Positions 1 through 8,138 of a DNA stretch of 64,000 nucleotides are shown here, piece after piece (positions within the stretch are counted from its first letter, which is position 1; each line of letters begins with the position of its first letter). A program made the translations under genes and the position numbers. Origin of the DNA: Oceanobacter mangrovi (GTDB taxonomy: Bacteria; Pseudomonadota; Gammaproteobacteria; Pseudomonadales; Oceanobacteraceae); contig NZ_JAHXZR010000010.1 of the NCBI RefSeq assembly GCF_019740315.1, positions 1 through 64,000 of the forward strand. Reading direction: 5' to 3'. Under the pieces are notes generated by a model. It was not told where the DNA came from. It did no database searches and saw nothing but the letters and a program-made list of their open reading frames with translations.

Positions 1-191
1 AGCTCGGTTTCTGCAGGCTTCGATTCATTGGCTAACTGCTCCTGTTTTTCCTTCCACCGGTAGAGCAAGTTGGTGGCGATACCCAGGGATTTTGCGGCCT
101 CAGGGACGGAGTAGCCTTGCTCGGTCATGAGCGCGACGGCTTCTTCCTTAAATTCTTGTGGGTACTGCTTGTAACTGCGTTTCTGACTCAT
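1..191 (-). CDS. IS3-family transposase OrfA, partial (3' part outside window)
   Basis: The reading frame opens at an ATG at 191 and runs off the left edge (about 63 residues). The protein begins MSQKRSYKQYPQEFKEEAV and continues with GYSVPEAAKSLGI and LLYRWK. This is the N-terminal helix-turn-helix of IS3/IS911-type OrfA proteins, which bind the element ends. In this family OrfA is fused to the DDE catalytic OrfB by programmed frameshifting; OrfB would lie to the left of the window. The ATG is preceded by a long hairpin (196-237). Confidence 0.8.
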   Translation of the reverse strand, partial: MSQKRSYKQYPQEFKEEAVALMTEQGYSVPEAAKSLGIATNLLYRWKEKQEQLANESKPAETE

Positions 192-195
192 GGCT

Positions 196-237
196 GACAC
201 CTCTGGCTGAGAAGAGTTTATCTCTTCTTGAGGTGTC
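196..237 (-). other. Hairpin in the IS leader
   Basis: Two nested inverted repeats lie between the IS end and orfA: an outer pair GACACCTC/GAGGTGTC (196-203 and 230-237) and an inner pair AGAAGAG/CTCTTCT (210-216 and 222-228). In other elements, similar end-proximal hairpins fold only in read-through transcripts and block transposase translation. That role here is inference. Confidence 0.55.
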
Positions 238-284
238 CGGGTTATTCAACCAGAACATATAGATCAGCTCTGTAAAGCTGCTTT

Positions 285-552
285 CCCTGTCCGGTAGTCG
301 CCATCCAGGGCTGATTACCGGCAAATGGAAACCCATGATGATTCATTTGCGGGGCAATGGGCCGCAGCAGTTTGGAGAGATGCGAGGGCCATGGCCCTGA
401 TCAACCGGGAAGTCCACGAAGGCAATGTCATCACCGTGGTGTACTCACTCACACCTTTGGGTCAGTCGCTTGAACCGCTGATCGACGCTTTGTACCAGTG
501 GAGCGAGCGCCACCTGAAAAGCGAGCAAGCTCGGTGGAATAGCACGCATTGA
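285..552 (+). pseudogene. Decayed HxlR-family transcriptional regulator
   Basis: Pieces of an HxlR winged-helix regulator appear in order but in different frames. The Cys-Pro-Val motif is at 288-296, LITGKWKPMMIHLRG at about 311-355, a FGEMR piece after it, and then the C-terminal part (LINREVHEGN, YSLTPLGQSLEPLIDALYQW) ending at a TGA at 550. At least one frameshift separates CPV from LITGKWKP. A deletion of roughly 20 residues with a frame change removes the recognition region before LINREV. The N-terminus is missing beside the IS. An ATG at 325 opens a 75-aa frame, but its first half is out of the ancestral frame. Confidence 0.65.
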
Positions 553-628
553 TTTATCGCATCGCCTCTATAGCCAGTTTCACTATACATTCAGACTCTT
601 GATCCCTCTCCGCCCCCAAAAACAGCCA

Positions 629-668
629 TAAAAAATGACGCTGCGGGATCCAACCACAGCGCCATTTT
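629..668 (-). terminator. Rho-independent terminator of the carbonic anhydrase gene
   Basis: On the minus strand AATGGCGCTGTGG pairs with CCGCAGCGTCATT around a 7-base loop, followed by a T-rich run. It lies about 25 bases past the stop codon of the gene ending at 693. Confidence 0.75.
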
Positions 669-692
669 AATAAACCTGACGACTGTCAGTAA

Positions 693-1421
693 TTACTGAA
701 CAACAACTCGTGCATTCATGGCTTGCAGCGGACGGTTGTTGTTGTGATGCATGGTGTGGGCAAAATGTTCGATCTGCTCTTTGGAGGCGGTGTCGTAGCC
801 CTTCATCACAAACCAGCTTACACCTTCAGTGCATGGTGGCGTGGTCAGCGAGCCGTTGAAACGCATGTAATTGTGATCCTGTGGCAGCAGGTTAGCCGCG
901 CTAACCACATGCTTCAGCTGTTGCTGGTCTCCTGCAATGACAGGCATCTGCGACCAGGCTTTCTCCAACTCTGGGTTGAAGTCACCAATCTTGAACATCA
1001 CCGCAACCACGGCCAGGTTGCCGTCTTTATCGGCATGCACAAAGTGCGCTTCCATCGGGAAGGATTCACCTTCGATGTTGTTTTCGCTTGGAGTGTGGAA
1101 GTGGAATTGCTTCAGCTCGTATTTATGGCCATCCACTTCCAACGAGCTGCCCGGGGTATAATTCACCTGCACAGTGTGACCGTTATTAACGATCTGCTGG
1201 CCACCCTTGACGTAGTTGATTTTCAGGGCTGGCAAGTCACCCTTGACCATATGGGTCAGGTTGATAGGTGACTGGTTTTTGCCAGTCGCACAGGTATCAA
1301 ATTCAGAAGACATTTCGGCCCAGTGAGATGGACCTTCTGCACCTTCGTAACCCCATTGAGCGGCCGCTGCCATGGACGAAACCAGCGAACCCAATACCAC
1401 AGACAAAATTTGCTTTTTCAT
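693..1421 (-). CDS. Periplasmic alpha-carbonic anhydrase
   Basis: This 242-residue protein belongs to the alpha class, which interconverts CO2 and bicarbonate at a zinc ion. Residues 1-21 form a signal peptide, so the enzyme acts in the periplasm. The zinc ligands are visible as H107 and H109 in FHFHTPSEN and H126 in MEAHFVHA. C44 and C197 (in LTTPPCTEG) are the usual disulfide pair of bacterial periplasmic forms. The N-terminal WGYEG and NQSPINL motifs are also typical. The start has a strong GAGGAGGGG ribosome binding site. The gene stands alone, with a terminator after it and an FNR-type box about 250 bases upstream, which suggests oxygen-linked control. Confidence 0.95.
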   Translation of the reverse strand: MKKQILSVVLGSLVSSMAAAAQWGYEGAEGPSHWAEMSSEFDTCATGKNQSPINLTHMVKGDLPALKINYVKGGQQIVNNGHTVQVNYTPGSSLEVDGHKYELKQFHFHTPSENNIEGESFPMEAHFVHADKDGNLAVVAVMFKIGDFNPELEKAWSQMPVIAGDQQQLKHVVSAANLLPQDHNYMRFNGSLTTPPCTEGVSWFVMKGYDTASKEQIEHFAHTMHHNNNRPLQAMNARVVVQ

Positions 1422-1784
1422 GTATCCCCTCCTCAGGGAACAGTTGCTCAGAAATGAAATTTGCTCGAAGGGATTGTTTTTATTTGGCGCACCGTCAGTA
1501 CGGTGTCTCGAGGTGGCGGAAGATTATTCCTGTTCTGACAATTGGCAACTGGCGGATTATTGGACGGGTAAGGAGATCATTAGTTAATTTCAACACTGTT
1601 TATATTTCACATGAAAAAACAACAAGCCCGAACACTTTCGTAAAGAATGTGTAAAATAATATATTGATATAAATCAATATATTTACCGATAAATCGAAAA
1701 ATCGGACACATAAAAGCCAAGAAACGCAAAGAAGCGACAAGAAGAACCTGAGAGATCCAGATGGTCAGAAAAGCATCAATTAAT
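1422..1784. other. Intergenic region with an FNR/Anr box, otherwise no gene seen
   Basis: This gap lies between the carbonic anhydrase start and the end of the cupin gene. Short open frames in it lack ribosome binding sites and resemble no known family. The only clear signal is the FNR-type palindrome at 1664-1677 inside an AT-rich stretch (about 1640-1690), which probably marks the carbonic anhydrase promoter region. Confidence 0.6.
1664..1677. promoter_or_regulatory. FNR/Anr-type binding site
   Basis: TTGATATAAATCAA is an exact match to the FNR/Anr/Dnr consensus TTGAT-N4-ATCAA and sits inside a longer perfect inverted repeat (11-base arms, 1658-1668 and 1673-1683). It lies upstream of the carbonic anhydrase gene. 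Regulation by an FNR-like oxygen sensor is inferred from the consensus only. Confidence 0.65.
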
Positions 1785-2162
1785 TCAGTGGTTTTCCAGA
1801 TCCTGATAGCAATCCGGTACAAAGCGAGGCGTACAAATCGCCAGAAATACCAGATCCTCTGAGCCATTATTCAGAATCTGCTGTGGACAGTCAGGTGGAA
1901 TCACCACCACATCGCCAGCCACCAGCTGACGTTGCTGATCTCCGATGGTTGCCAGCCCGCTACCCGATAAAATCAGATAGCGCTCGGTGGTATTCACCAG
2001 CGCATGCAAGCGGGTTTCAACACCCGCTTCGACGCGCGCCCTGGCGATTGAACAAGCCGCATCCGCCTCGTCGTTGAGGTATTCGAGAATATGGCAGCCT
2101 TCAACGAAGAAATATTCCTCCGTTTCCGGCTTGCGATAAAAACTGCCTTGCAGACTGGTCAT
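1785..2162 (-). CDS. Cupin-domain protein
   Basis: This 125-residue protein has a single cupin fold. The first motif region covers the ARARVEAGVETRLHALVNTTERYLILSGSG stretch in the middle. The second is DVVVIPPDCPQQILNNGSEDLVFLAIC. A histidine of the usual metal-binding set is seen in the first motif, but the second lacks the typical histidine, so metal binding and catalysis are doubtful. Small cupins of this type serve as sugar- or metabolite-binding proteins or isomerases, and no substrate can be named. Its start lies 12 bases after the stop of the membrane-protein gene, so the two probably form an operon. Confidence 0.7.
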   Translation of the reverse strand: MTSLQGSFYRKPETEEYFFVEGCHILEYLNDEADAACSIARARVEAGVETRLHALVNTTERYLILSGSGLATIGDQQRQLVAGDVVVIPPDCPQQILNNGSEDLVFLAICTPRFVPDCYQDLENH

Positions 2163-2174
2163 ATCTTGCGCCGC

Positions 2175-2750
2175 CTAACCCCGCGCCCGTTTGGCGCTGA
2201 TAAAACCGTAAATCACAAAACACAGCGACACACTTTGCTGGATCGCCAACACGTATTTGTCCTGCAACAGCGTCAGGCTACCCATCGACAGGTTCATCAA
2301 GGCGAAAAACAGCCAGCCATTGGCATTGCCGCGCGCCATGTAATAACCTCCCATCAGGAAGCCAACCATCACCCCCACTTCCAGCCACTGCGACAACTGC
2401 CCCAGACCACCATGCTCCAGCCAGCTGTAACCGGCGCCCAACACAATCATGGTGTAAGTGAAAATCTCCACTGATCGATTCAGCCACTTGTTTTCAGACG
2501 GCCGCCCTTTCGCCACGTTAAACAAGCCCAGCAACATGGCCGGAATACCACCAGCCTCGATCGCCGCTGCAATCCAGTTATTCTTGGCCACCATAATCAC
2601 CACCCAGGGTGGCACGCCGAGAATATAAATTGCCCAGCCAACAATCTTCAGCTGACGCTTGCGCACTTCATCGCGCGACTCGGCAATCGCAAACAAGGCC
2701 TTGTTACACAAATAGAACGACGCAGCCCAAATCTGCAGAAAAATATCCAT
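2175..2750 (-). CDS. Multi-pass inner-membrane protein of unknown function
   Basis: From the ATG at 2750 the protein (MDIFLQIWAASFYLCNKAL...) is 191 residues. It has about six hydrophobic segments separated by short charged loops such as ESRDEVRKRQLK and KGRPSENKWLNR. The frame continues upstream to 2861, but the added residues read through the inter-promoter region, and I prefer 2750, which has a GGTTGGTGG stretch before it. The layout of short helices and small loops is somewhat like PnuC-type vitamin transporters, but no diagnostic motif was found, so no function is assigned. It lies immediately upstream of the cupin gene. Confidence 0.6.
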   Translation of the reverse strand: MDIFLQIWAASFYLCNKALFAIAESRDEVRKRQLKIVGWAIYILGVPPWVVIMVAKNNWIAAAIEAGGIPAMLLGLFNVAKGRPSENKWLNRSVEIFTYTMIVLGAGYSWLEHGGLGQLSQWLEVGVMVGFLMGGYYMARGNANGWLFFALMNLSMGSLTLLQDKYVLAIQQSVSLCFVIYGFISAKRARG

Positions 2751-2933
2751 AACCACCAACCAGGTTCCAACAGACGAATTTAATAAAACGAATTCAAAGA
2801 TGCCGCGCAGCATCCCGAAAGCCCACCAGCAAGGCAATGTCTTTACATAAGTACAGCGCACGACTGACCAGAAAATAACCGTCAGTCACGCGATCATCGG
2901 GCAAAGCCGCCACTCGCAGGTTCCGACGTTAGT

Positions 2934-2956
2934 TGTCGCAGGTCAGTCCTGCGACA
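2934..2956. promoter_or_regulatory. Perfect inverted repeat upstream of the copper receptor gene
   Basis: TGTCGCAGG and CCTGCGACA (9-base arms) flank a 5-base spacer, TCAGT, about 75 bases before the receptor start codon. Such symmetry suggests an operator for a dimeric regulator or an mRNA hairpin. The regulator is unknown. Confidence 0.5.
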
Positions 2957-3028
2957 CTGGGTCACGCGTTAGTCAGGGAACTAATTGTTAACCTCCGCGC
3001 CATTACAACAACTCGCAAAGAGCAGGAC

Positions 3029-5116
3029 ATGGCACGATCATTCAACATTCAACGACACCCGCTGACGCTGGCCATTTGTATCGCCAGCAGCATGGCCGTT
3101 CAGGCTGAAGAAACCAGCAGCATGGCCGTTCAGGCTGAAGAAACCAGCAGCGGCATCAGTGACACCATCGTCGTAACGACCAGCCAGGCTGAACAACCAC
3201 TGCTGCTGATTACCGATCCCAAAGCACCGCGCCAGCCCCTGCCTGCTGCCGATGGCGCTGATCTGTTGAAGAACATTCCGGGCTTCAGCGTAGTACGCAA
3301 AGGCGGCAGTGACGGCGATCCGGTGCTGCGCGGCATGGCGGCTTCGCGACTGGGCATCATTCTGGACGGTGAACAGATTCTTGGTGGCTGTGGTATGCGC
3401 ATGGATCCACCGACCGCCTACGTTTTCCCGGAAGCCTACGATCAGGTTACCGTCCTGAAAGGCCCACAATCGGTTAAATACGGCCCCGGCACCAGTGCTG
3501 GAGTGGTGCATTTCGAGCGTAAGGACCCGACATTTGATACAGCGGCTATTTCCGGTGACGCCAGCCTGCTGTACGCCAGCGCTGACCGTAACGACCAGAT
3601 GGCGCATATCCTGGCGGGCAATCCAAACGCCTATCTAAAACTGAACGCTACCCGCGCCGACGCCAATAATTATGAAGATGGCAACGGCAACGAGGTCCAC
3701 TCGGCCTACACCCGCTGGAGCACCGACGCCACTGTCGGCCTGACGCCCAACGACAACAGCCGCTTCGAGCTGTCCGCCGGTCGCAGTGACGGTGAAGCCC
3801 GCTACGCTGACCGCTCCATGGACGGCAGCAAGTTCGACCGCAAAAACATTGGCGGCCGCTGGGTTCAGCAATTGGCTGGCAACGACAGCAACGCCATCAG
3901 CCCACGGGCAATCGAAGCCCGGGTTTATCGCAATCGCATCGACCATGTGATGGATAACTACAGCCTGCGCAGCAATTCCGGCATGACCATGGTCAGTAAT
4001 CCGGATCGCGATACCAAAGGTGCGCTGCTGTCATTAACCTCAGACACCAATCTCAGCGACCTGCCGGCAGGCGAACTGGAAGTTGGTCTCGACTGGCAAT
4101 CCAACAGCCATCGGCTGCGCAGCGCCACTGGCATGATGGGCATTGCACCAGACTATGAAAGCCTGACGCGTCAGGACGACATGCGTTTTACCAGCACCGG
4201 CCTGTACGCTGAACTGAGCCAGCCAACCGGCTATTTCAGCAGCCTGCATCTGGGTCTGCGTCTGAACAAGGACTATGCCCGCGATCTGCGCAGCGGCTTT
4301 GAGACGTCTGGAGAAGACGACCGGAACACCCTCAAAAACGCTTTTGTCCGTTACGAGCAGGTCATGCGTGGCAATCACCGCTGGTATGTTGGCGTCGGCC
4401 ACAGCGAACGCGCCGCCGACTATTGGGAACGCAGCAAAACCCCGGCAGCCACCAGCATGATGATGAAAGGCAGCGCCAGCAGCTTCGATCTGGCCCCGGA
4501 AGCAACCACCCAGCTCGACCTCGGCATGCTGCATACCAGCGGCAAGGCTCGTGGCAGCGTGTCAGTATTCTATGCCGTCCATAACAACTACATTCTGGTC
4601 GAACAGCTGCCAGACATCAGCAGCTACGCCAGTAACGCCCGTAATATCAGCGCTCGCAGCTGGGGCGCCGAAGCGGATGCCAGCTTCAAGCTGGCTGAAC
4701 GCTGGCAAGGCACCAGCTCCGCTGCCTGGGTACACGGCCAGAACCTGACCGATCACCAGCCGCTGGGCCAGATGCCACCACTGGAAGTGAAATTTGGGCT
4801 GAACTATCAGACCGATGACTGGGAAGCTGGCGTGCTCTGGCGCGGTGTCGCAGCGCAGAATCGGGTAGCGGTCAATTCCGGCACCGTGGTTGGTCAGGAC
4901 ATCGGCCAAAGCCCGGCATTCCAGGTGACCTCACTACACGCCGCCTGGAAAATAACGCCTGCCTTGCGCCTCAGCAGTGGTATCGACAACCTGTTTGACC
5001 GCGCCTACGCCGAGCATATCTCACGCTCAGGTGCTGCCATCGCCGGTTACGAAACCGATACCCGAGTGAATGAACCTGGCCGTACCCTGTGGCTGAAAGG
5101 CCAATACAGCTTCTAA
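3029..5116 (+). CDS. oprC: TonB-dependent outer-membrane copper receptor, OprC/NosA type
   Basis: From the ATG at 3029, chosen for its AGCAGGA ribosome binding site and signal peptide, the protein has 695 residues. The signal peptide is followed by the TonB box region and a plug domain (ADLLKNIPGFSVV, VLRGMAASRLGIILDG). A 22-strand barrel ends in the aromatic QYSF typical of outer-membrane proteins. The copper ligands described for OprC have counterparts: C121 and M125 in GGCGMRMDPP, and H306 and M308 in RIDHVMDN. It should bind copper at the cell surface and import it with TonB energy. A 30-base in-frame duplication near the signal cleavage site repeats SMAVQAEETS. The frame extends upstream to 2933 over the inverted repeat, which I reject as coding. 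The next gene is a truncated globin. Confidence 0.92.
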   Translation: MARSFNIQRHPLTLAICIASSMAVQAEETSSMAVQAEETSSGISDTIVVTTSQAEQPLLLITDPKAPRQPLPAADGADLLKNIPGFSVVRKGGSDGDPVLRGMAASRLGIILDGEQILGGCGMRMDPPTAYVFPEAYDQVTVLKGPQSVKYGPGTSAGVVHFERKDPTFDTAAISGDASLLYASADRNDQMAHILAGNPNAYLKLNATRADANNYEDGNGNEVHSAYTRWSTDATVGLTPNDNSRFELSAGRSDGEARYADRSMDGSKFDRKNIGGRWVQQLAGNDSNAISPRAIEARVYRNRIDHVMDNYSLRSNSGMTMVSNPDRDTKGALLSLTSDTNLSDLPAGELEVGLDWQSNSHRLRSATGMMGIAPDYESLTRQDDMRFTSTGLYAELSQPTGYFSSLHLGLRLNKDYARDLRSGFETSGEDDRNTLKNAFVRYEQVMRGNHRWYVGVGHSERAADYWERSKTPAATSMMMKGSASSFDLAPEATTQLDLGMLHTSGKARGSVSVFYAVHNNYILVEQLPDISSYASNARNISARSWGAEADASFKLAERWQGTSSAAWVHGQNLTDHQPLGQMPPLEVKFGLNYQTDDWEAGVLWRGVAAQNRVAVNSGTVVGQDIGQSPAFQVTSLHAAWKITPALRLSSGIDNLFDRAYAEHISRSGAAIAGYETDTRVNEPGRTLWLKGQYSF
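3085..3150 (+). repeat. 30-bp in-frame tandem duplication
   Basis: The unit coding for SMAVQAEETS occurs twice back to back, identical at the base level (CATGGCCGTTCAGG... at 3091 and 3121), bounded by three CAGCAG hexamers. It lies at the signal-peptide cleavage region of the copper receptor. Confidence 0.9.
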
Positions 5117-5160
5117 CAAGCAGCCAAAGCGGCGGCAGGCCGAATTTCCCCTGCCTGGAT

Positions 5161-5198
5161 CAACCCGCACAGCCACAGCTGTGGCATGCTGCGGGTTT
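5161..5198 (+). terminator. Possible terminator after the copper receptor gene
   Basis: AACCCGCA pairs with TGCGGGTT, enclosing an inner GCCACAG/CTGTGGC hairpin. Only a short T run follows, so this could instead be an RNA-stabilising hairpin between the receptor and globin genes. Confidence 0.45.
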
Positions 5199-5245
5199 GC
5201 AATTCAGGTTGCCGAAAGTCAGCAAACCGGAGGAAGAAAACCACC

Positions 5246-5695
5246 ATGAACGACACAACTGCAAGCACCGAACTGCCGGTCTACGGCCAGGGCGACGCCA
5301 CCTATCAGGGAGCCGGTGGTTATGAAGGACTGGAGCGACTGGTCAACCGTTTCTACGATCTGATGGACAGCTTGCCGGAGGTCGCACCGTTGCGAGCCAT
5401 GCATTCGCCTGACCTGAGCGAATCCCGTATTCGTCTGACCCGCTTTCTGAGCGCATGGACCGGTGGTCCCAAGCTTTATAGCCAACACTACGGCACCATT
5501 AATATCCCGCGTGCCCACGCGCATTTGCCGGTCGACCGGGAAACCACTGAACAGTGGCTGATGTGTATGGACCGCGCTCTGGTCGAGCTGGATTATCCGG
5601 CAGACTTCCGTTATTACCTGATGGCACAACTACGGGTGCCCGCCGAACGGGTGTTACAGGTCGCCCAACACTATCAGCAGCAAGCACAGCAGTAA
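5246..5695 (+). CDS. Group II truncated hemoglobin-like protein
   Basis: From the ATG at 5246, which has a GGAGGA ribosome binding site six bases upstream of its spacer, the protein has 149 residues. It matches bacterial truncated globins of the trHbO group. GGYEGLERLVNRFYDLM forms the first helices, LTRFLSAWTGGPKLY contains the conserved W-GGP-Y segment, and PRAHAHLPVDRETTEQWLMCMDRAL contains the proximal histidine and the conserved tryptophan. Such globins bind heme and handle O2 or NO in the cytoplasm. It lies about 130 bases after the copper receptor gene on the same strand, so co-regulation is possible but not shown. The frame extends to 5186, but without a good ribosome binding site. 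Confidence 0.85.
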   Translation: MNDTTASTELPVYGQGDATYQGAGGYEGLERLVNRFYDLMDSLPEVAPLRAMHSPDLSESRIRLTRFLSAWTGGPKLYSQHYGTINIPRAHAHLPVDRETTEQWLMCMDRALVELDYPADFRYYLMAQLRVPAERVLQVAQHYQQQAQQ

Positions 5696-5701
5696 CTCGG
5701 C

Positions 5702-6301
5702 TCACGGCATATAAACACCCTGATAGTAGCCATTCAACGACAGCGTGAGCGTCACGGTTTCGGTACCGTTATTTTTCCAGTACCAACCGTGATTGCCACC
5801 AAAGCCCGCTTTCAAAGCCCCTTGTGACGAGGTGGTTTGCTGCTCCCGGTAGGATATAAAGTCATCAGCCGCCGCACCCGGTTGGTCGGCATGCATATCA
5901 ACGTACAGGAAACCGCTGGCCTGCCAGGCGAACAGCAACTGCTGCCCTGCCAGCATGACCACCTTCAACTCCAGTCCCTGACCAGACGCCAAACTGAGAT
6001 TGAATTGCTGCTGTTGCGGTTGATCATCTGCAAACCAAACCAGGCCATTGACGGAACCCTGCCGCTTTCCCGCTTGTTCATCAGCCGCAGCGGGCGGCAT
6101 GGCGGTTGTCAACGGCCGCATTTGTGTCAGCCCCAGTTGCTGGCCAATACCGGAAGGGTCGATCCCAAACTCCGCTGGCAGCACCACACCAACCAGCAGG
6201 ATCATGGCAACCAGCAAGGCCGCCAGCAGCTGCTTCCAACTGGCAACAACCTGCTGCCCACCAATTGCTTGATTCACGCGCCTCTCCTGCATAACCACCA
6301 A
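5702..6301 (-). CDS. Single-pass membrane-anchored protein, partner of HupE-like protein
   Basis: This 199-residue protein has one strong transmembrane helix at about residues 22-43 (WKQLLAALLVAMILLVGVV) and a periplasmic domain of about 155 residues rich in Gln and Ala. That domain ends in a compact beta-like segment (GFGGNHGWYWKNNGTETVTLTLSLNGYYQGVYMP). Proteins of this layout are often annotated as transmembrane anchor proteins next to HupE/UreJ genes. Its start lies 15 bases after the HupE stop codon, so the two are very probably one operon. The function is unknown. Confidence 0.65.
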   Translation of the reverse strand: MVVMQERRVNQAIGGQQVVASWKQLLAALLVAMILLVGVVLPAEFGIDPSGIGQQLGLTQMRPLTTAMPPAAADEQAGKRQGSVNGLVWFADDQPQQQQFNLSLASGQGLELKVVMLAGQQLLFAWQASGFLYVDMHADQPGAAADDFISYREQQTTSSQGALKAGFGGNHGWYWKNNGTETVTLTLSLNGYYQGVYMP

Positions 6302-6316
6302 CGGATCCTCTGGCTG

Positions 6317-7021
6317 TTAGCCAACCAGCAGATACCCCGTCAGCTGATAGCCCATTAACAACAAACCTGCGACCAGCAAAGCCAGGTTGAGCTGCAATGC
6401 CAAGGCCGTAAAACAGCCGAGCCGCCGCAACAGATTCAACACAAACAGAATCAAGGCCAACGCCAATAACTGGCCCAACTCAACACCGAGATTAAAAAAC
6501 AGCATATTGGCTATCAGGCCATCCGGCGCCAACTGGAAATCCTGCAGTTTGGTGGCCAGACCCAGCCCATGCACCAGCCCGAATAACAACACCGCCAGTC
6601 GGCTATCCGGCGTATAACGGCGCCAGACTGCGCTGAAACCGGCGATATCCATGTTATCTAACGCTTTATAGACAACCGAGAAACCAATCACGGCATCCAC
6701 CAGCCAGGCACTGATATGCCAACCAGCCAACACCCCGCTCAACAGGGTAATACTGTGGCCAAGCGCAAACAGGCTGACATAGACAGCCACGTCCTTGAGG
6801 CGATAAAGGTAGAAAACCACTCCGGCCAGAAACAACAAATGGTCATACCCCGTGACCATATGTTTAGCCCCCAGATACACAAAAGGACCCGCAGCCACAC
6901 CTCTGACCGACTCAAGAAAAGTGGCGTCAGCGTTGGCCACACCATGGGCAGAAGCGATACCAGCCAATCCGGCAAGCAAAAAAAACAACATCACCCAAAG
7001 GGCAATCTGATGGAGAGGCAT
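6317..7021 (-). CDS. HupE/UreJ-family membrane protein
   Basis: This 234-residue protein has a signal-like first helix ending in SAHG and about six further hydrophobic helices. Family hallmarks are the histidine-rich HMVTGYDHLLFL, the ALGHSITLL segment, GLVHGLGLA, and the acidic FFNLGVELGQL. HupE/UreJ proteins are thought to move nickel (or another divalent metal) across the inner membrane. No hydrogenase or urease genes are visible here, and the neighbours are a copper receptor and a globin, so the transported metal is uncertain. The gene is followed at once by the membrane-anchored partner. Confidence 0.8.
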   Translation of the reverse strand: MPLHQIALWVMLFFLLAGLAGIASAHGVANADATFLESVRGVAAGPFVYLGAKHMVTGYDHLLFLAGVVFYLYRLKDVAVYVSLFALGHSITLLSGVLAGWHISAWLVDAVIGFSVVYKALDNMDIAGFSAVWRRYTPDSRLAVLLFGLVHGLGLATKLQDFQLAPDGLIANMLFFNLGVELGQLLALALILFVLNLLRRLGCFTALALQLNLALLVAGLLLMGYQLTGYLLVG

Positions 7022-7146
7022 AGATAGAACCGCGGCAGAAACAGGTCGATATGCTAGGTCGGCAAGCTGCAGGTTCCATTGTTCTTTAGATCTATTTTAA
7101 CGGTCGTTCGATACAACTTTGGCGATAGGCATGTGCCGGCTGTTAA

Positions 7147-8064
7147 TCAGGCAAAAATTGACCAACCGGTTTTCATCACCAATCGTTCCAGCGCCTGGCT
7201 GCCGAGTTTGCTGTTACCAACGTCATCCAGCCCTGGCGACCAGACTGCAATCGAAGCATGACCCGGCGCAATCGCCAGGATGCCACCACCAACACCACTC
7301 TTTCCCGGCAAGCCGACCCGGAACGCAAACTCACCTGAACCGTCGTAATGACCGCACATCAGCATCAGCGAATTGATCCGCCGTGCCCGACTGGCAGACA
7401 CCACCCGCACACCCGTTACCGGATTACGGCCATCACCGGCCAGAAACAGCCCGGCCCGCGCCAGCTGCTGGCAATTCATGGCAATCGCACAATGGTGAAA
7501 ATAGGTACCCAGCACATAATCCACCGGATTTTTGATGATGCCGTAAGCGGCCATAAAGTGCGCCAGGGCGCGGTTACGCTCACCGGTTTCCAGCTCGGAT
7601 TTGGCCACCTTGTCATCGAAGCAGATGCTTTCGTCATCGGCGATAAACCGCACAAAGCTGAGGATTTCCGCCAGCGCTTCGCGCGGCAAGTGTTTCATCA
7701 GAATCGCATCAGAGATGGCAATGGCACCGGCATTAATAAAGGGATTACGCGGTTTGCCGTGTTCATGTTCGAGCTGGACAATGGAGTTGAAGGGATCGCC
7801 AGACGGCTCACGGCCAACCCACTTCCAGACACCATCACCGAGCTTGCCCAATGCGACGGTAAGGCTGAACACCTTGGAGATACTCTGAATCGAGAATAAC
7901 TGCTGACTATGTCCGGCACTGAACAGCTGTCCATCAACCGTTGCCACGCAGATACCAAACTGCTGCGGATTCACCCCCGCCAGTTCTGGAATGTAGTCAG
8001 CCACTCGTCCTCGTTCAGTGCTGCTGCCAATGGTGGCAACAATGTCGTCCAGAATTTCCTGCAC
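7147..8064 (-). CDS. glsA: Glutaminase
   Basis: The enzyme hydrolyses glutamine to glutamate and ammonia in the cytoplasm and belongs to the serine-dependent beta-lactamase-like glutaminase family. From a GTG at 8064 it has 305 residues, the usual family length, and this start has a GGAGG ribosome binding site four bases before it. The nucleophile pair is S61 and K64 in [10 protein letters not shown]. Other family motifs are [19 protein letters not shown], the YFHHCAI region and [12 protein letters not shown] near the C-terminus. A longer frame begins with an ATG at 8151, but that codon lies inside a repeat element (8139-8283), so it is rejected. The repeat lies directly upstream and may have brought or displaced the promoter. 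Confidence 0.93.
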   Translation of the reverse strand: MQEILDDIVATIGSSTERGRVADYIPELAGVNPQQFGICVATVDGQLFSAGHSQQLFSIQSISKVFSLTVALGKLGDGVWKWVGREPSGDPFNSIVQLEHEHGKPRNPFINAGAIAISDAILMKHLPREALAEILSFVRFIADDESICFDDKVAKSELETGERNRALAHFMAAYGIIKNPVDYVLGTYFHHCAIAMNCQQLARAGLFLAGDGRNPVTGVRVVSASRARRINSLMLMCGHYDGSGEFAFRVGLPGKSGVGGGILAIAPGHASIAVWSPGLDDVGNSKLGSQALERLVMKTGWSIFA

Positions 8065-8138
8065 AAATCCTCCATCACAATAACCGGTAACCGCAGGCGA
8101 CTGCCAAAACCGCCTTATAACAAACCCACTGGCTGCTG

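Larger units (their letters stand above)
1..257 (-). mobile_element. IS3-family insertion sequence, 5' end only
   Basis: The first ~257 bases are the transposase-start end of an IS3-family element that continues outside the window. It holds the start of an orfA gene and an end sequence that reads TGTTCTGG inwards on the minus strand, fitting the TG...CA ends of this family. The other end and the target duplication are not visible, so the exact boundary is an estimate. It abuts a broken HxlR-type gene, so the insertion may have helped inactivate that gene. Confidence 0.65.

Noticed and set aside
723-1271. A 182-codon plus-strand frame over the carbonic anhydrase gene
   Set aside because: Shadow of the real gene; His/Val-rich translation without a start signal.
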